The notes beneath the pieces are model-generated. The model was not told where the DNA came from. It made no database searches and saw only the letters and a program-made list of their open reading frames with translations. 64,000 nt of DNA. Source: Priestia megaterium NBRC 15308 = ATCC 14581. GTDB taxonomy: Bacteria; Bacillota; Bacilli; Bacillales; Bacillaceae_H. Positions 44,020 through 55,697 of this stretch are shown one piece after another. Both the position numbers and the translations under genes were made by a program. The first letter of the stretch is position 1, and each line of letters begins with the position of its first letter. Location: assembly GCF_000832985.1 (NCBI RefSeq), contig NZ_CP009920.1, positions 3,962,501 to 4,026,500 of the forward strand, written 5' to 3'.

Positions 44020-45285
44020 ATGGATTATGAATATCTACCAAACAGGGTCATTATTTGTATTGATATGAAAGCATTCTTTGCTTCGGTTTCATGCGTGATA
44101 CGTAGGCTAGATCCATTAAAAACAAGGTTGGCAGTTGTAGGAGATACAAAGCGGTCGGGATCAGTTGTGTTAGCTGCCACACCCTTATTAAAGAAAGAAG
44201 GGATCAAAACAGGCAGCCGTCTTTTCGACATTCCTAGAAGGAAAGATATCCATGTCGTAAATCCATCCATGGAAAGGTATGTCAAGGCTTCGAACTATGT
44301 TTCTAGTTTGGTATTACAGTATGTGGCTCCTGAGGATTTTCATGCGTATAGCATTGATGAGTTGTTTATTGATGCCACAGCTTCTTTGCATTTATTCGCT
44401 CCCACACCAAAAGAATTAGCCCGTAAAATCATTAAAGAGATTTATCGCAAAACACGGCTGACAGCTACTGCAGGCATAGGTCCCAATCTCTTACTGGCTA
44501 AGGTGAGCTTAGATCATGAGGCCAAGAATAGCACAACAGGGGTAGCTTATTGGCGATACGAAGATATTCCTTTCAAATTATGGTCGATTCACCCAATGAA
44601 GGATTTCTGGGGAATCTCGTCCGCTACGGAAAGACGCTTAAATCGTTTAGGTATTCACTCCATAAAAGAACTCGCTCTTTCTTCTGTAGAGATGATACGT
44701 AAAGAATTTGGTGTCTTAGGAGAGGAAATCCACCAACATGCAAATGGAATTGATTTTAGTCGCATTTCTGACGTGTATATTCCGAGCTCTCGATCATTCG
44801 GGAAGAGTCAAATTCTGTTTCGAGACTATACAAATCGAAAAGAAGTAGAATTGCTGCTATTAGAACTATTAGACGATGTGTGCTTTCGTTTACGTATGCA
44901 TCAAGTCGTGGCACAAACTATTCATTTATCCATTGGCTACAGCAAACAAACAGGTGGCGGCTTCTCAAGACAAAAGAAGATGGGGCGGGCCTCGAGTCTA
45001 AGTCAAGATATCTTTCCTTATTGTTTAACCATCCTACACACATTTGATAGCGGAATGCCCATTCGATCGATTGGAATTTCTTTATCGAACACTAGTATTC
45101 AAGAAGAAGAGCAAATGAGCTTATTTGAAGATATTGACCAGCGTGAAAGAGCCTATGCGCTTGCTAAAACAATTGATGAAATTCGTATGCGTTATGGGAA
45201 GAATAGCGTTCTGCGAGCTTCAAGCCATCTCGAGCATTCAACAGCTCGTTATCGAAACGGCCTTTTAGGAGGTCATAAAGCATAA
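44020..45285 (+). CDS. uvrX: Y-family DNA polymerase UvrX
   Basis: A 421-aa translesion polymerase of the UmuC/DinB type. Metal-binding acids are D15 in CIDMKAFFASV and D113-E114 in AYSIDELFID. Residues about 145-160 (TATAGIGPNLLLAKVSLDHE) are the palm and fingers region, and an SSRSFGKSQIL segment marks the little finger. GAGGAG precedes the ATG. LexA control from two boxes predicts DNA-damage induction. It is translated with yolD, the usual pair on Bacillus phages, plasmids and chromosomes. A deleted duplicate of the pair lies 7 kb to the left. Confidence 0.93.
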   Translation: MDYEYLPNRVIICIDMKAFFASVSCVIRRLDPLKTRLAVVGDTKRSGSVVLAATPLLKKEGIKTGSRLFDIPRRKDIHVVNPSMERYVKASNYVSSLVLQYVAPEDFHAYSIDELFIDATASLHLFAPTPKELARKIIKEIYRKTRLTATAGIGPNLLLAKVSLDHEAKNSTTGVAYWRYEDIPFKLWSIHPMKDFWGISSATERRLNRLGIHSIKELALSSVEMIRKEFGVLGEEIHQHANGIDFSRISDVYIPSSRSFGKSQILFRDYTNRKEVELLLLELLDDVCFRLRMHQVVAQTIHLSIGYSKQTGGGFSRQKKMGRASSLSQDIFPYCLTILHTFDSGMPIRSIGISLSNTSIQEEEQMSLFEDIDQRERAYALAKTIDEIRMRYGKNSVLRASSHLEHSTARYRNGLLGGHKA

Positions 45286-45299
45286 AGGAGGAAGATGAC

Positions 45300-45632
45300 A
45301 TGCAAAACAGAGGAATGAAAAAATGGCGACCGTTTGCCACTATGCCCGAGCAATACAGAGGATTACAGGAAATGATAAAAAAACAAGCAGAGGTACCTCA
45401 ACCTTTTTTAACAGAAGATCAAATGGAACAGATTAATTTCATCTTGGTTGAAGCCTTACATACAAATAAACAAGTCTACCTTACATATTACAAGAAAGGT
45501 CAATGCATAACAGAGACAGGATTCATTCAGTTTATTGACTCCCAAGGGAAACTAATTGTCTTCATTGATGATGCATTTGAGTTAAAGAATAAAATGAGAT
45601 TAAACGTACTTATCGATGTTCGGTTCGTATAG
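45300..45632 (+). CDS. yolD: YolD-like protein
   Basis: A 110-aa partner of UvrX. It opens with RGMKKWRPFATMPEQYRGLQ, the conserved YolD N-terminus, and ends in a beta-rich domain (VYLTYYKKGQCITETGFIQF). AAAGGAGG is 8-9 nt before the ATG and the gap to uvrX is 14 nt, so it shares the SOS promoter. The exact role of YolD is not established; it is thought to work with the polymerase much as UmuD does with UmuC. Confidence 0.9.
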   Translation: MQNRGMKKWRPFATMPEQYRGLQEMIKKQAEVPQPFLTEDQMEQINFILVEALHTNKQVYLTYYKKGQCITETGFIQFIDSQGKLIVFIDDAFELKNKMRLNVLIDVRFV

Positions 45633-46267
45633 GTTAGATGCATGAAGGCAGTAAATTATAAACGATTATTAGAAGCCAGCTTTCTCTTTGAGCGTCCCCA
45701 ACTATGCTGTTACTTTATTGAGAAGAAATCAAATTCATAAGCGTCCTTTCTTAACAAACATAAGATTTACGTATTAGTGTTTTTATGAAAAATTAGGCCT
45801 AAACTTTTACTAATCATTAATTTATAACAAAGGGGAAAAACCGTTTTTTCTTTTATTGGATCATACAGGAAATATAATGCATGCATAATCTAAAATTAGT
45901 TTTTTAGGGGAGAAACAACAATGAGTTCTACATACAACCATTTAGAAAATACTAAAAAAGGAGTTACCGAGGGGTAACTTCTTTTTTAGTTATGGTTACT
46001 CACGTCATTCTTATCTTTCATAAGGAGTTGCTTTAACCGTTAAGGAATATTATAACTTCTCGTCCAATTTATAAAGAGATATGTGAAGACCATCATAAGC
46101 ATATAAAAGACAGGTACAACTTGCATCACTAACTACTCTTTATTTACCTAAATAGCTACATATTATCTGAAAAATTACGACTTCGTTACCTACTCATTCG
46201 GCCTTTATAGTGGCTAGAGTTCTATATCATATACAGAACTAATTTAAATAAAGACATTATCAAATTA
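45633..46267. other. Gene-poor region with a leader-like hairpin and repeat copy F
   Basis: AGGGGAG before ATG 45921 opens an 18-codon frame (MSSTYNHLENTKKGVTEG). Its end overlaps a terminator hairpin (GAGTTACC/GGTAACTTC plus T-run, about 45959-45987), as in a leader peptide or a cut-off gene. TAGCTACATA (46153) and ATATCATATA (46224-46233, the repeat core inverted) are copies of dispersed repeats. Confidence 0.4.
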
Positions 46268-46304
46268 AAATAAAAAGCCACCTCTAATTACTATAGAGAG
46301 GTAG
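46268..46304 (-). terminator. Terminator, minus strand
   Basis: On the minus strand GCTACCTCT pairs with AGAGGTGGC, followed by TTTTT. It serves the aldo/keto reductase remnant. Confidence 0.75.
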
Positions 46305-46338
46305 CACATAATGAAAGTTTAATAAAGATAGAAACATG

Positions 46339-46683
46339 TTAATTATGGCCAACTACTGAGTGTGGTACATATGGCTCTTTAAGAAACGCAATTTCCTCAG
46401 CTGTTAGCTTAACCGATAAAGCACCTACAGCACCTTCAAGATGTGATATTTTTGTAGCACCAATTATAGGGGCTGTTACTGGTTCTTTCTGCAGTAACCA
46501 GGCAAGTGCGATTTGTGTACGAGGTATACCATATTTTTCTGCCATGAACGTTACTCTCTCTACAACCAATCGATCTGCGTCCACAGTCGCATCATATTTA
46601 GATTTTTGAATTTGATCTGTCTCAGAACGATGTGTTGTTACTGACCAGTCACGTGTTAATCTCCCGGAAGCAAGAGGGCTATA
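46339..46683 (-). pseudogene. Aldo/keto reductase, C-terminal remnant
   Basis: The frame YSPLASGRLTRDW..., EKYGIPRTQIALAWLLQK, PIIGATKISHLEGAVGAL is the last third of an aldo/keto reductase (TIM barrel, NADPH-binding end). The codons upstream of YSPLASG belong to the antisense of the next gene, so the enzyme is cut at about 46683. The Asp-Tyr-Lys-His catalytic residues are gone; the full length would be about 310-330 aa. Confidence 0.78.
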
Positions 46684-47105
46684 ATGATTGGATTTTAGAA
46701 ATTGATGTTGAAGAAACAAAAACACAGTATTTGAAAAAAGGGGATTTGTGCGATTGTCTATATTGTCTAAACTTCTATGAAGCTATGAAGTCACGATCAG
46801 AGATAGAGTTTCAGTTTTTTAACCGACTAGGTATTAATCCTTCTCAATGTAATCTCTTATCACATTTTGACCCTCAAGAAAATGGACTCCACTTCTATAT
46901 TGGCTGCTATCATATGGTAGGTAAGGTATCTAACAAAACACCTCTTAACATTATGAATTCAGATGGTGCAATTGAAATAAGCAATAACTTACATATTGGC
47001 TTTTCCAACGATTTAGAATTTGTCCCTGGCGGATTTACCAGACCCGTACTTCAACTTGATTTTGAGATAGAAGTCCCTTGGGTACTTGTTGAAAAGCCAA
47101 ATTAA
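46682..47105 (+). pseudogene. 5'-truncated gene of unknown function
   Basis: The frame YNDWILEIDVEETKTQYLKK... to TAA 47103-47105 is about 140 codons, with a CDCLYC pair and a beta-rich end (RPVLQLDFEIEVPWVLVEKP). The codons before it are antisense aldo/keto reductase, so its start was lost in the same rearrangement. As I recall, similar Bacillus cereus-group proteins carry about 20 more N-terminal residues. The in-frame ATG at 46632 has no ribosome site. It could survive as a fusion but probably does not. Confidence 0.55.
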
Positions 47106-47270
47106 AGTAATGTCAAATCTAATAAATTTGTTTCTTAAAAAACCTATTCATTACGGTAACTAGAGTTAGTATTTTTATTCCAGTATAGGATAATCCAAAT
47201 TTAGCCATATTAAATTGTAGTATTAAAAAAGGTTAATACATATGAAAAATTCTTAAAAGGTGGATGTTAT

Positions 47271-48491
47271 ATGCTTGATTCTAAAACGATTGAAATTGTC
47301 CAATCAACAGTGCCAGTTTTGAAAGAACATAGTAAACAAATAGGAAAGAGATTTTATGAATTGTTATTTGAAAAAGCGCCAGATTTATATAATATGTTCA
47401 ATCAAACAAATCAAAAAAGAGGAATTCAACAGGAAGCGTTAGGATATGCCGTGTATGCTGCAGGGGAACATATTACAAACTTAGAAGCCATTAAACCTGT
47501 AATTGAACGGATTTCACAAAAGCATCGTGCGATAGGGGTGAAGGCAGAACAATATCCAGTCGTTGGTGAAACTTTACTTCAAGCAGTAAAGGATGTTTTG
47601 GGAGATACAGCTTCAGATGAGATTATTGAAGCATGGGGAAAAGCGTACGGATATATTGCCAATGCTTTTATTGAGCTAGAAGAAGCTCTCTACGAAGAGA
47701 CAGAGAGTCAACCTGGAGGTTGGGAAGGATATCAAAGCTTTTATATAGATAAGAAAGTAGAAGAAAGTGATAATGTAACATCTTTTTATTTAAAAGCTAA
47801 AAATGAGAAAGAAATTGCCTCTTATAAAGCAGGACAATACCTTACATTAGCAGCAAATGTTCCGGGAGAGAAATACACGCATATTCGCCACTATAGTCTT
47901 TCTGAAGCCCCTGGAAAGGATTATTATCGAATCAGTGTAAAACGAGAAGATGGGCATGACGGTGCGCCAGCAGGAATCGTGTCAAACTATTTACATAAAC
48001 AAGTTCAGACAGGAGATACTCTTAAGTTCTCAGCTCCCGCTGGAGATTTTGTACTTGATCGCAGTGAACTTCCGGTTGTGCTAATTAGTGGAGGTATAGG
48101 TATTACACCTTTGCTTAGTATGCTGAATACCATCGTAGAAAACCAACCTACACGTAAGGTTACCTTTCTTCATGCAAGTATTAATGGGAAAACGCATGCT
48201 TTTAAAGAACATGTGGCTCAACTAAATAGAAATAACGAAAATGTTACCTCCTTCATCTGTTATAGCTCGCCTAATGAAGGGGATCGACTTGGCACTGATT
48301 TTGATAAAGAGGGTTATATTGATTTAGAATTGTTACAATCCGTTGTTCCTTCAAAAGAAGCTGTCTTTTATTTCTGCGGATCGATTCCGTTTATGGAAGC
48401 TATTCTTAAAGCATTACATAGATGGGATATACCAAACGAACGTATTCATTACGAGGTATTTAGCCCTGTAGCCATTTTAGGAGAAAAATAA
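47271..48491 (+). CDS. hmp: Flavohemoglobin (nitric oxide dioxygenase)
   Basis: A 406-aa protein that oxidises NO to nitrate. The globin domain covers 1-140, with proximal His H85 (SQKHRAIGV) and Tyr in KRFYELLF (Y29). The FAD domain (about 150-265) has RHYSLSEAP and GIVSNYLH, and the NAD domain (about 266-400) has LISGGIGITPLLSML and a C-terminal EVFSP. AAAGGTGG is about 7 nt before the ATG. It is a single gene with a terminator; no NsrR box was recognised upstream. All domains are intact, in contrast to the neighbours on the left. Confidence 0.93.
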   Translation: MLDSKTIEIVQSTVPVLKEHSKQIGKRFYELLFEKAPDLYNMFNQTNQKRGIQQEALGYAVYAAGEHITNLEAIKPVIERISQKHRAIGVKAEQYPVVGETLLQAVKDVLGDTASDEIIEAWGKAYGYIANAFIELEEALYEETESQPGGWEGYQSFYIDKKVEESDNVTSFYLKAKNEKEIASYKAGQYLTLAANVPGEKYTHIRHYSLSEAPGKDYYRISVKREDGHDGAPAGIVSNYLHKQVQTGDTLKFSAPAGDFVLDRSELPVVLISGGIGITPLLSMLNTIVENQPTRKVTFLHASINGKTHAFKEHVAQLNRNNENVTSFICYSSPNEGDRLGTDFDKEGYIDLELLQSVVPSKEAVFYFCGSIPFMEAILKALHRWDIPNERIHYEVFSPVAILGEK

Positions 48492-48558
48492 AGAAGTAAT
48501 TGTTACCAGTAAACGGAAAATGTTCGATTAAAACACACGTCCTGTTTAAATAAATATG

Positions 48559-48592
48559 CTGTAAAAAAGCACTCATAAGCGTGCTTTTTTAC
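48559..48592 (+). terminator. Terminator after hmp
   Basis: GTAAAAAAGCAC pairs with GTGCTTTTTTAC around 7-8 nt. Confidence 0.85.
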
Positions 48593-48740
48593 TTTGCCCT
48601 AAGGAATGATTCTACAAACGATCATGATACATATAAGTATTTCTACACTCTCTGCGTACAAAAAACTGGAAAAAATTCTCTTCGGTAATTTATAATAATA
48701 GAGAACTATGTCGAATCCTAAATATTGGAGAGATTACTAT

Positions 48741-49124
48741 ATGAGAAGACTACTTCCTTTTATAATTTTTACCATTTACTGCATTCCATATGTTTATTTA
48801 TCTATGCGAAAAGATTTTGAGGATGATTCAAAGGTAAGCTATATAATCATGGCCATAGTTACACTAGCACTGTCTTATCTAAGTGGGCTTATTAGAGCGG
48901 ATTTATCACTTATTTTAGGGAATATAATTTCTTTTAGTACTTCATATTTTTATAACGCATTAAGGCTTCCGGATTCTAAATGGGAGAAATATTTTTCGCC
49001 CTTTAATTCTGTCGAACAAGTAGTACTGATAAGCCTTGCGGCGCTTGTGCTGCAGGTGATTATTTATACACTTGCTAGAAAACGAGCGAAGAGATACATT
49101 CGTAATACTATGGTTTCGGAATAA
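48741..49124 (+). CDS. Hypothetical four-TM membrane protein
   Basis: A 127-aa protein (MRRLLPFIIFTIYCIPYVYL...) with about four hydrophobic helices and a basic end (ARKRAKRYIR). ATG 48741 has GGAG 10 nt upstream; an earlier in-frame ATG at 48708 lacks one. Family not recognised. It is a single gene between the hmp terminator and the frameshifted small gene at 49194. Confidence 0.55.
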   Translation: MRRLLPFIIFTIYCIPYVYLSMRKDFEDDSKVSYIIMAIVTLALSYLSGLIRADLSLILGNIISFSTSYFYNALRLPDSKWEKYFSPFNSVEQVVLISLAALVLQVIIYTLARKRAKRYIRNTMVSE

Positions 49125-49193
49125 TTCAAAAAAAGAGAGTTAATCATCTAATGAACTAGACTCTTCAGGTGACCAAATGAAAGAAGGGTTAAA

Positions 49194-49338
49194 ATGAGGA
49201 GAGATGTTGAAATTTTATTCTCTAAAAAGAAAGTGTTAAATGAGGCAGAACAACAAATCCTTCAAACGTGTACTTACTTGCTTTAAAAAGGATGCGAATC
49301 AATTAGATAAGTTAGTTATACAACTTTTAAAAATGTAA
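49194..49338 (+). pseudogene. Frameshifted small gene
   Basis: The frame MRRDVEILFSKKKVLNEAEQ ... TYLL stops at TAA. With one base added, the neighbouring frame continues KKDANQLDKLVIQLLKM to TAA 49336-49338, giving about 47 aa. AAGAAGGG lies upstream. Either a recent frameshift or coincidence; family unknown. Confidence 0.4.
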
Positions 49339-49470
49339 CCGCAAACAAAAAGGTATGTATTTCTCTTCCTACTTTAATTATACCACATAAAAAAACGCCG
49401 ATATAGACTGTTTATTCTCATTTACTGCTGGTAAAATCAATAAAACATTACCGGTTAGGAGAGATGTTGA

Positions 49471-52077
<2,607 letters not shown>

Positions 52078-52158
52078 AAGCTAAAGATGCTTGCGCTGTT
52101 TTTCTTCTTTATTAATAGATGAAAATTTGTGTAGATTCCTATACGTATCTTCAGTCAA

Positions 52159-52197
52159 TACAAAAAGGCAGGCCATTATAACGGCCTGCCTTTCTCA
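52159..52197 (+). terminator. Terminator after rph
   Basis: AAAGGCAGGCC pairs with GGCCTGCCTTT around 8 nt. Confidence 0.87.
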
Positions 52198-52277
52198 AAA
52201 TAACCCTTACTAACCTACCTATCCTAATATATGGAGATATGAAAACAAAACGTGTTATGATAGTATCGGTGATAATT

Positions 52278-52760
52278 ATGGGTAAAAAAGCAGATAAGAC
52301 GAATGTCATGCGAATTTTAGATCAGAAAAAAATTGAGTACAACTATTATTCTTATGACACTAAAAAGCTGAGTGGGGTACAGGTAGCTACTTCGCTTGGA
52401 GAGGACCTTGCTAAAGTCTTTAAGACACTGGTGACCGTAGGGAAATCAAAAGAACATTATGTCTTCATGGTACCGGTTGAAAAGGAGCTTGATTTAAAGA
52501 AAGCGGCAAAAGCAGCTGGTGAAAAGTCTTTGGAAATGATTCCTCAAAGAGAGCTGTTGCCTCTTACAGGATATGTTCACGGCGGGTGTTCTCCTATCGG
52601 AATGAAAAAGCAGTTCACAACCTTCATTGACTCTACAGCAGAAGACTGCGAAACGATTTACTTTTCAGGCGGGCGTGTAGGTCACCAGATACAGTTAACA
52701 TTAAGTGACTTATCAAAAGCAATTCGTATATGTCCGGCAGATATCACAAAAGAGAGTTAA
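52278..52760 (+). CDS. ybaK: Cys-tRNA(Pro)/Cys-tRNA(Cys) deacylase YbaK
   Basis: A 160-aa editing-domain protein that hydrolyses mischarged Cys-tRNA(Pro). Conserved parts are KADKTNVMRILDQKKI at the start, VFKTLVTVG with the key Lys, and TGYVHGGCSPIGMKKQF, the GGxSPxG loop of the family. ATG 52278 is preferred, since family members begin near MGKKADKTN; GGTGAT lies about 4 nt upstream and the longer frame from 52239 gains nothing. Single gene, followed by a strong terminator. Confidence 0.88.
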   Translation: MGKKADKTNVMRILDQKKIEYNYYSYDTKKLSGVQVATSLGEDLAKVFKTLVTVGKSKEHYVFMVPVEKELDLKKAAKAAGEKSLEMIPQRELLPLTGYVHGGCSPIGMKKQFTTFIDSTAEDCETIYFSGGRVGHQIQLTLSDLSKAIRICPADITKES

Positions 52761-52776
52761 AATGTATTTCCCTTGA

Positions 52777-52815
52777 GCGAAACGCTTTTAGACATAAGCG
52801 TTTCGCTTTTTTTAA
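52777..52815 (+). terminator. Terminator after ybaK
   Basis: GCGAAACGCTT pairs with AAGCGTTTCGC, followed by six T. Confidence 0.88.
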
Positions 52816-52899
52816 ATGGCTTTAATTGCTGTCTTTTTATCGGTTGGGATAACAGAAATAAAAGTAAAAATATAGAAAAAATGATATTATATAGTTAAT

Positions 52900-53223
52900 G
52901 TGTGGAAACTTTATAAAAAGGCTAGGAGGAAAGCAAAAATAATTAAATCAATTATTGGAGGATTCATCTTATCTTTTATTCTTTTATTAGGATGTACAAT
53001 AGCAAACGTAAATTCAGAAACAGTATTTTTTGCCGTTTTCATTCTATTAGTAGGGCTAGCCATCATTATATCTGGAGTAGCTGTAAGCGGTGATCGAATG
53101 AGAGCTAATCTGGCCACGGAATCAAAAACAGACAAGAAGTGGAGAATTACAAATTCTATAAACCTTATGTTAGCTGCTGCTCCAGTTCTCGGGGTATTTC
53201 TTCTCATTCATTATTTTATATAG
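52900..53223 (+). CDS. DUF5316-like small membrane protein
   Basis: A protein of up to 107 aa with three hydrophobic helices (FILSFILLLGCTIANV, FFAVFILLVGLAIIISGVAV, LMLAAAPVLGVFLLIHYF), matching the DUF5316 pattern of small Bacillus membrane proteins as I recall it. The start is unclear: GTG 52900 is possible, yet the only strong ribosome site, AGGAGG near 52924, lies inside the frame. A shorter protein from a rare ATA or ATT codon near 52940 is conceivable. Function unknown. Confidence 0.55.
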   Translation: MWKLYKKARRKAKIIKSIIGGFILSFILLLGCTIANVNSETVFFAVFILLVGLAIIISGVAVSGDRMRANLATESKTDKKWRITNSINLMLAAAPVLGVFLLIHYFI

Positions 53224-53879
53224 TTTGGTTTCCAAACAACAAGCTTAGGTGAAAAATATCTCGGGATAGAACGCTTTTTATGTGAATTTAAAATCAAATG
53301 AGCCAAATTAAGGTCGCCAATGCAACAAAATTATAGAGCATCCATGGCTGTATATATAATAAGGGATAAGATTAAAATTCGATAATTATCTTAAATTTAG
53401 GTTAGAGCTTAGTACAAGTTATGTTTATTCTACATATTATGTAAATGTAAGCAGCTTACACTCACAAGTTGATAAGAATATTTTCTTAACCATGTTCTCA
53501 CTTAAAGAACATGGCTTTTTTTCTGTTTGTCATATAAATTAGAAAGCCGAACTTTGTAAAATTTTTGTATAAATAATTAGAAAATATTATATTTTCTAAT
53601 AAATCAATAGTACAATATATAAATGGAAGGGAGGATTAACACTACATATGTAATAGACAGCCGCCGCTTTTAAAACCGCTTATTTTATTATCTATAGATG
53701 ATATTGAAATCAATTACCCAACCTTTTTTAAGCGCTCTCATTATATAAGTAATTGGTTGAACAGGTTTTATAAAAAGCAATACAGTCTAGCTGTTTAAAA
53801 AGATTTGCTGGTAAATTACTTGCTACTTCATGTTACAGGAGAATCAACATTAAACACTCAAAGAAAAGAGGGATCACTC
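53224..53879. other. Intergenic region with terminator
   Basis: AACCATGTTCT/AGAACATGG plus T-run at about 53490-53523 is a good terminator. The remaining 350 bp holds the promoter of the permease but no clear -35/-10 was fixed. Confidence 0.5.
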
Positions 53880-55226
53880 ATGGCTCATACCAGTGAAGCT
53901 GCAAACAACAGGCGTGTTACAAGTAATATTTTTAAAGGATCTGTTGGGAACTTAATTGAATGGTACGATTGGTATGTTTACTCTGCTTTTGCCGTCTATT
54001 TTTCATCGCAATTCTTCCCGGAAGGTGACCCAACAAGTCAACTGCTTAACACAGCGGCAATCTTTGCTGTCGGTTTCTTAATGCGTCCAATCGGTAGTTT
54101 ATTAATGGGGCGCTATGCGGATCGATATGGTCGCCGGGCTGCGCTTACCTTATCTATTACCATTATGGCGAGCGGTTCTTTTATTATCGCTTGTACTCCT
54201 AGCTATGGCACGATAGGGTTATTATCTCCTATTATTCTAGTACTAGCGCGTTTACTGCAAGGAATCTCCTTAGGAGGAGAATACGGAACTTCTGCAACTT
54301 ACCTTTCTGAAATGGCAAGCAGCGGGCGAAGAGGATTTTATTCAAGCTTTCAGTATGTGACGCTTGTTGCTGGTCAGCTGGTGGCATTAGGTGTTCAAAT
54401 TATTCTGCAAAACGTTCTTAGTGAAGCAGATATGATTTCATGGGGCTGGCGTATTCCTTTTGTTATTGGAGCAATCGGCGCGCTAAGCGTTTTATGGCTG
54501 CGCCGTACAATGGATGAGTCAGAACAATTTTCTAAAATGGACTCTGAAAGCCGTGAAAATGCAGGGACTATTAAAGCACTTATGAAGCATCCTAAAGCAG
54601 TGTTGACCGTTATTGGCTTAACATTAGGAGGAACGGTCGCTTTTTATACGTATACGACGTATTTGCAAAAATTTATGGTAAACAGTGTAGGGCTGGATAA
54701 AGGAGTTGTAAGCTGGATTAACTTCTGTGCACTGCTTGTATTTGTTGTCATCCAGCCAATAGCAGGTATGCTATCTGATAAAATTGGACGCAGACCGCTG
54801 TTAATGAGCTTTGGTATTTTGGGAACATTGCTGACTGTACCGCTGTTTCTTTTTATGAAACAAGCACATAACCCAGTCATGGCTTTTTTATTAATGACAG
54901 TTGGACTTATCATTGTAACAGGTTATACATCGATTAACGCTATTGTAAAAGCTGAGCTTTTCCCAACAGAAATTCGAGCTCTTGGTGTTGGGTTACCGTA
55001 CGGACTTACAGTTGCCATATTTGGAGGTACTGCAGAATTTATTGCCCTATGGCTGAAAAGTATCGGCCATGAATCACTTTTCTTTTTCTATGTAGCAGGG
55101 TGTATTGCCATCAGCTTTCTTGTTTATTGGCGTATGGGAGAGTCCTCTAAAGATTCATACATAGAATCTGAGCTCAAGAAAGAGGACAAAGGAGACAATG
55201 TACCGCCAAATAATATCAGTTTTTAA
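53880..55226 (+). CDS. kgtP: Alpha-ketoglutarate permease (MHS family)
   Basis: A 448-aa, 12-helix metabolite:H+ symporter of the MFS. NLIEWYDWYVYSAFAVYFSS near the N-terminus, motif A MGRYADRYGRRAALT (about 75-90) and RLLQGISLGGEYGTSATYLSE (about 120-140) are typical of KgtP/ShiA-type carriers. AAGAGGGA is about 7 nt before ATG 53880; the longer frame from 53805 lacks a ribosome site. Dicarboxylates such as 2-oxoglutarate are the likely substrate; shikimate or proline/betaine carriers look similar. Single gene. Confidence 0.82.
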   Translation: MAHTSEAANNRRVTSNIFKGSVGNLIEWYDWYVYSAFAVYFSSQFFPEGDPTSQLLNTAAIFAVGFLMRPIGSLLMGRYADRYGRRAALTLSITIMASGSFIIACTPSYGTIGLLSPIILVLARLLQGISLGGEYGTSATYLSEMASSGRRGFYSSFQYVTLVAGQLVALGVQIILQNVLSEADMISWGWRIPFVIGAIGALSVLWLRRTMDESEQFSKMDSESRENAGTIKALMKHPKAVLTVIGLTLGGTVAFYTYTTYLQKFMVNSVGLDKGVVSWINFCALLVFVVIQPIAGMLSDKIGRRPLLMSFGILGTLLTVPLFLFMKQAHNPVMAFLLMTVGLIIVTGYTSINAIVKAELFPTEIRALGVGLPYGLTVAIFGGTAEFIALWLKSIGHESLFFFYVAGCIAISFLVYWRMGESSKDSYIESELKKEDKGDNVPPNNISF

Positions 55227-55258
55227 TTTTGGTTAAATAAATAATCGTTTGATAACAT

Positions 55259-55295
55259 AAAAAAGGACGGGCTTTTATAGCCAGTCCTTTTCTAG
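55259..55295 (+). terminator. Terminator after kgtP
   Basis: AAAGGACGGGC pairs with CCAGTCCTTT (with wobble), then TTTT. Confidence 0.78.
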
Positions 55296-55386
55296 TATTC
55301 CGCGCGTATATTCGTATTAAACGTATTAAGGACTGTTCTTACTATAGAATTCTTTTTTCTATAGTTTTATATTATGAATTTGTACA

Positions 55387-55458
55387 CTATTTGGTGATAA
55401 TAAGGCCTCGTATAATCTCATTCCAGTAATGTTTAAAACTAGGCTTTGCTTTCGTCAT
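55387..55458 (-). CDS. Possible 23-aa peptide
   Basis: MTKAKPSFKHYWNEIIRGLI... ends at TAG 55387-55389. AAAGGAGTG stands 8 nt before ATG 55458, better than chance for a random short frame. Basic and amphipathic. No family known; unconfirmed. Confidence 0.33.
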   Translation of the reverse strand: MTKAKPSFKHYWNEIIRGLIITK

Positions 55459-55697
55459 TATGAACACTCCTTTTTTAAATTTTTTGATTGGCTAGTTGTT
55501 ATACTAAGTTTAATAAAATTACCTAAAGTTGTTATCCAACGCAGAGCGTAACTTAGTATATGAATTTGTACGACTAAAGAATGAAGAACAAAATAATTAG
55601 AGGCATATAAAAAGATCAGCTACATAATAAAAGGATTATTTTGTGATATAACGAAATAAAGAGTATATACATCAGAAATAGAGAGAGGGTAAACTCC

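Noticed and set aside
49339-49470. Rifamycin-associated palindromic element before rph
   Set aside because: The 19-bp element known from actinomycetes is not present here.
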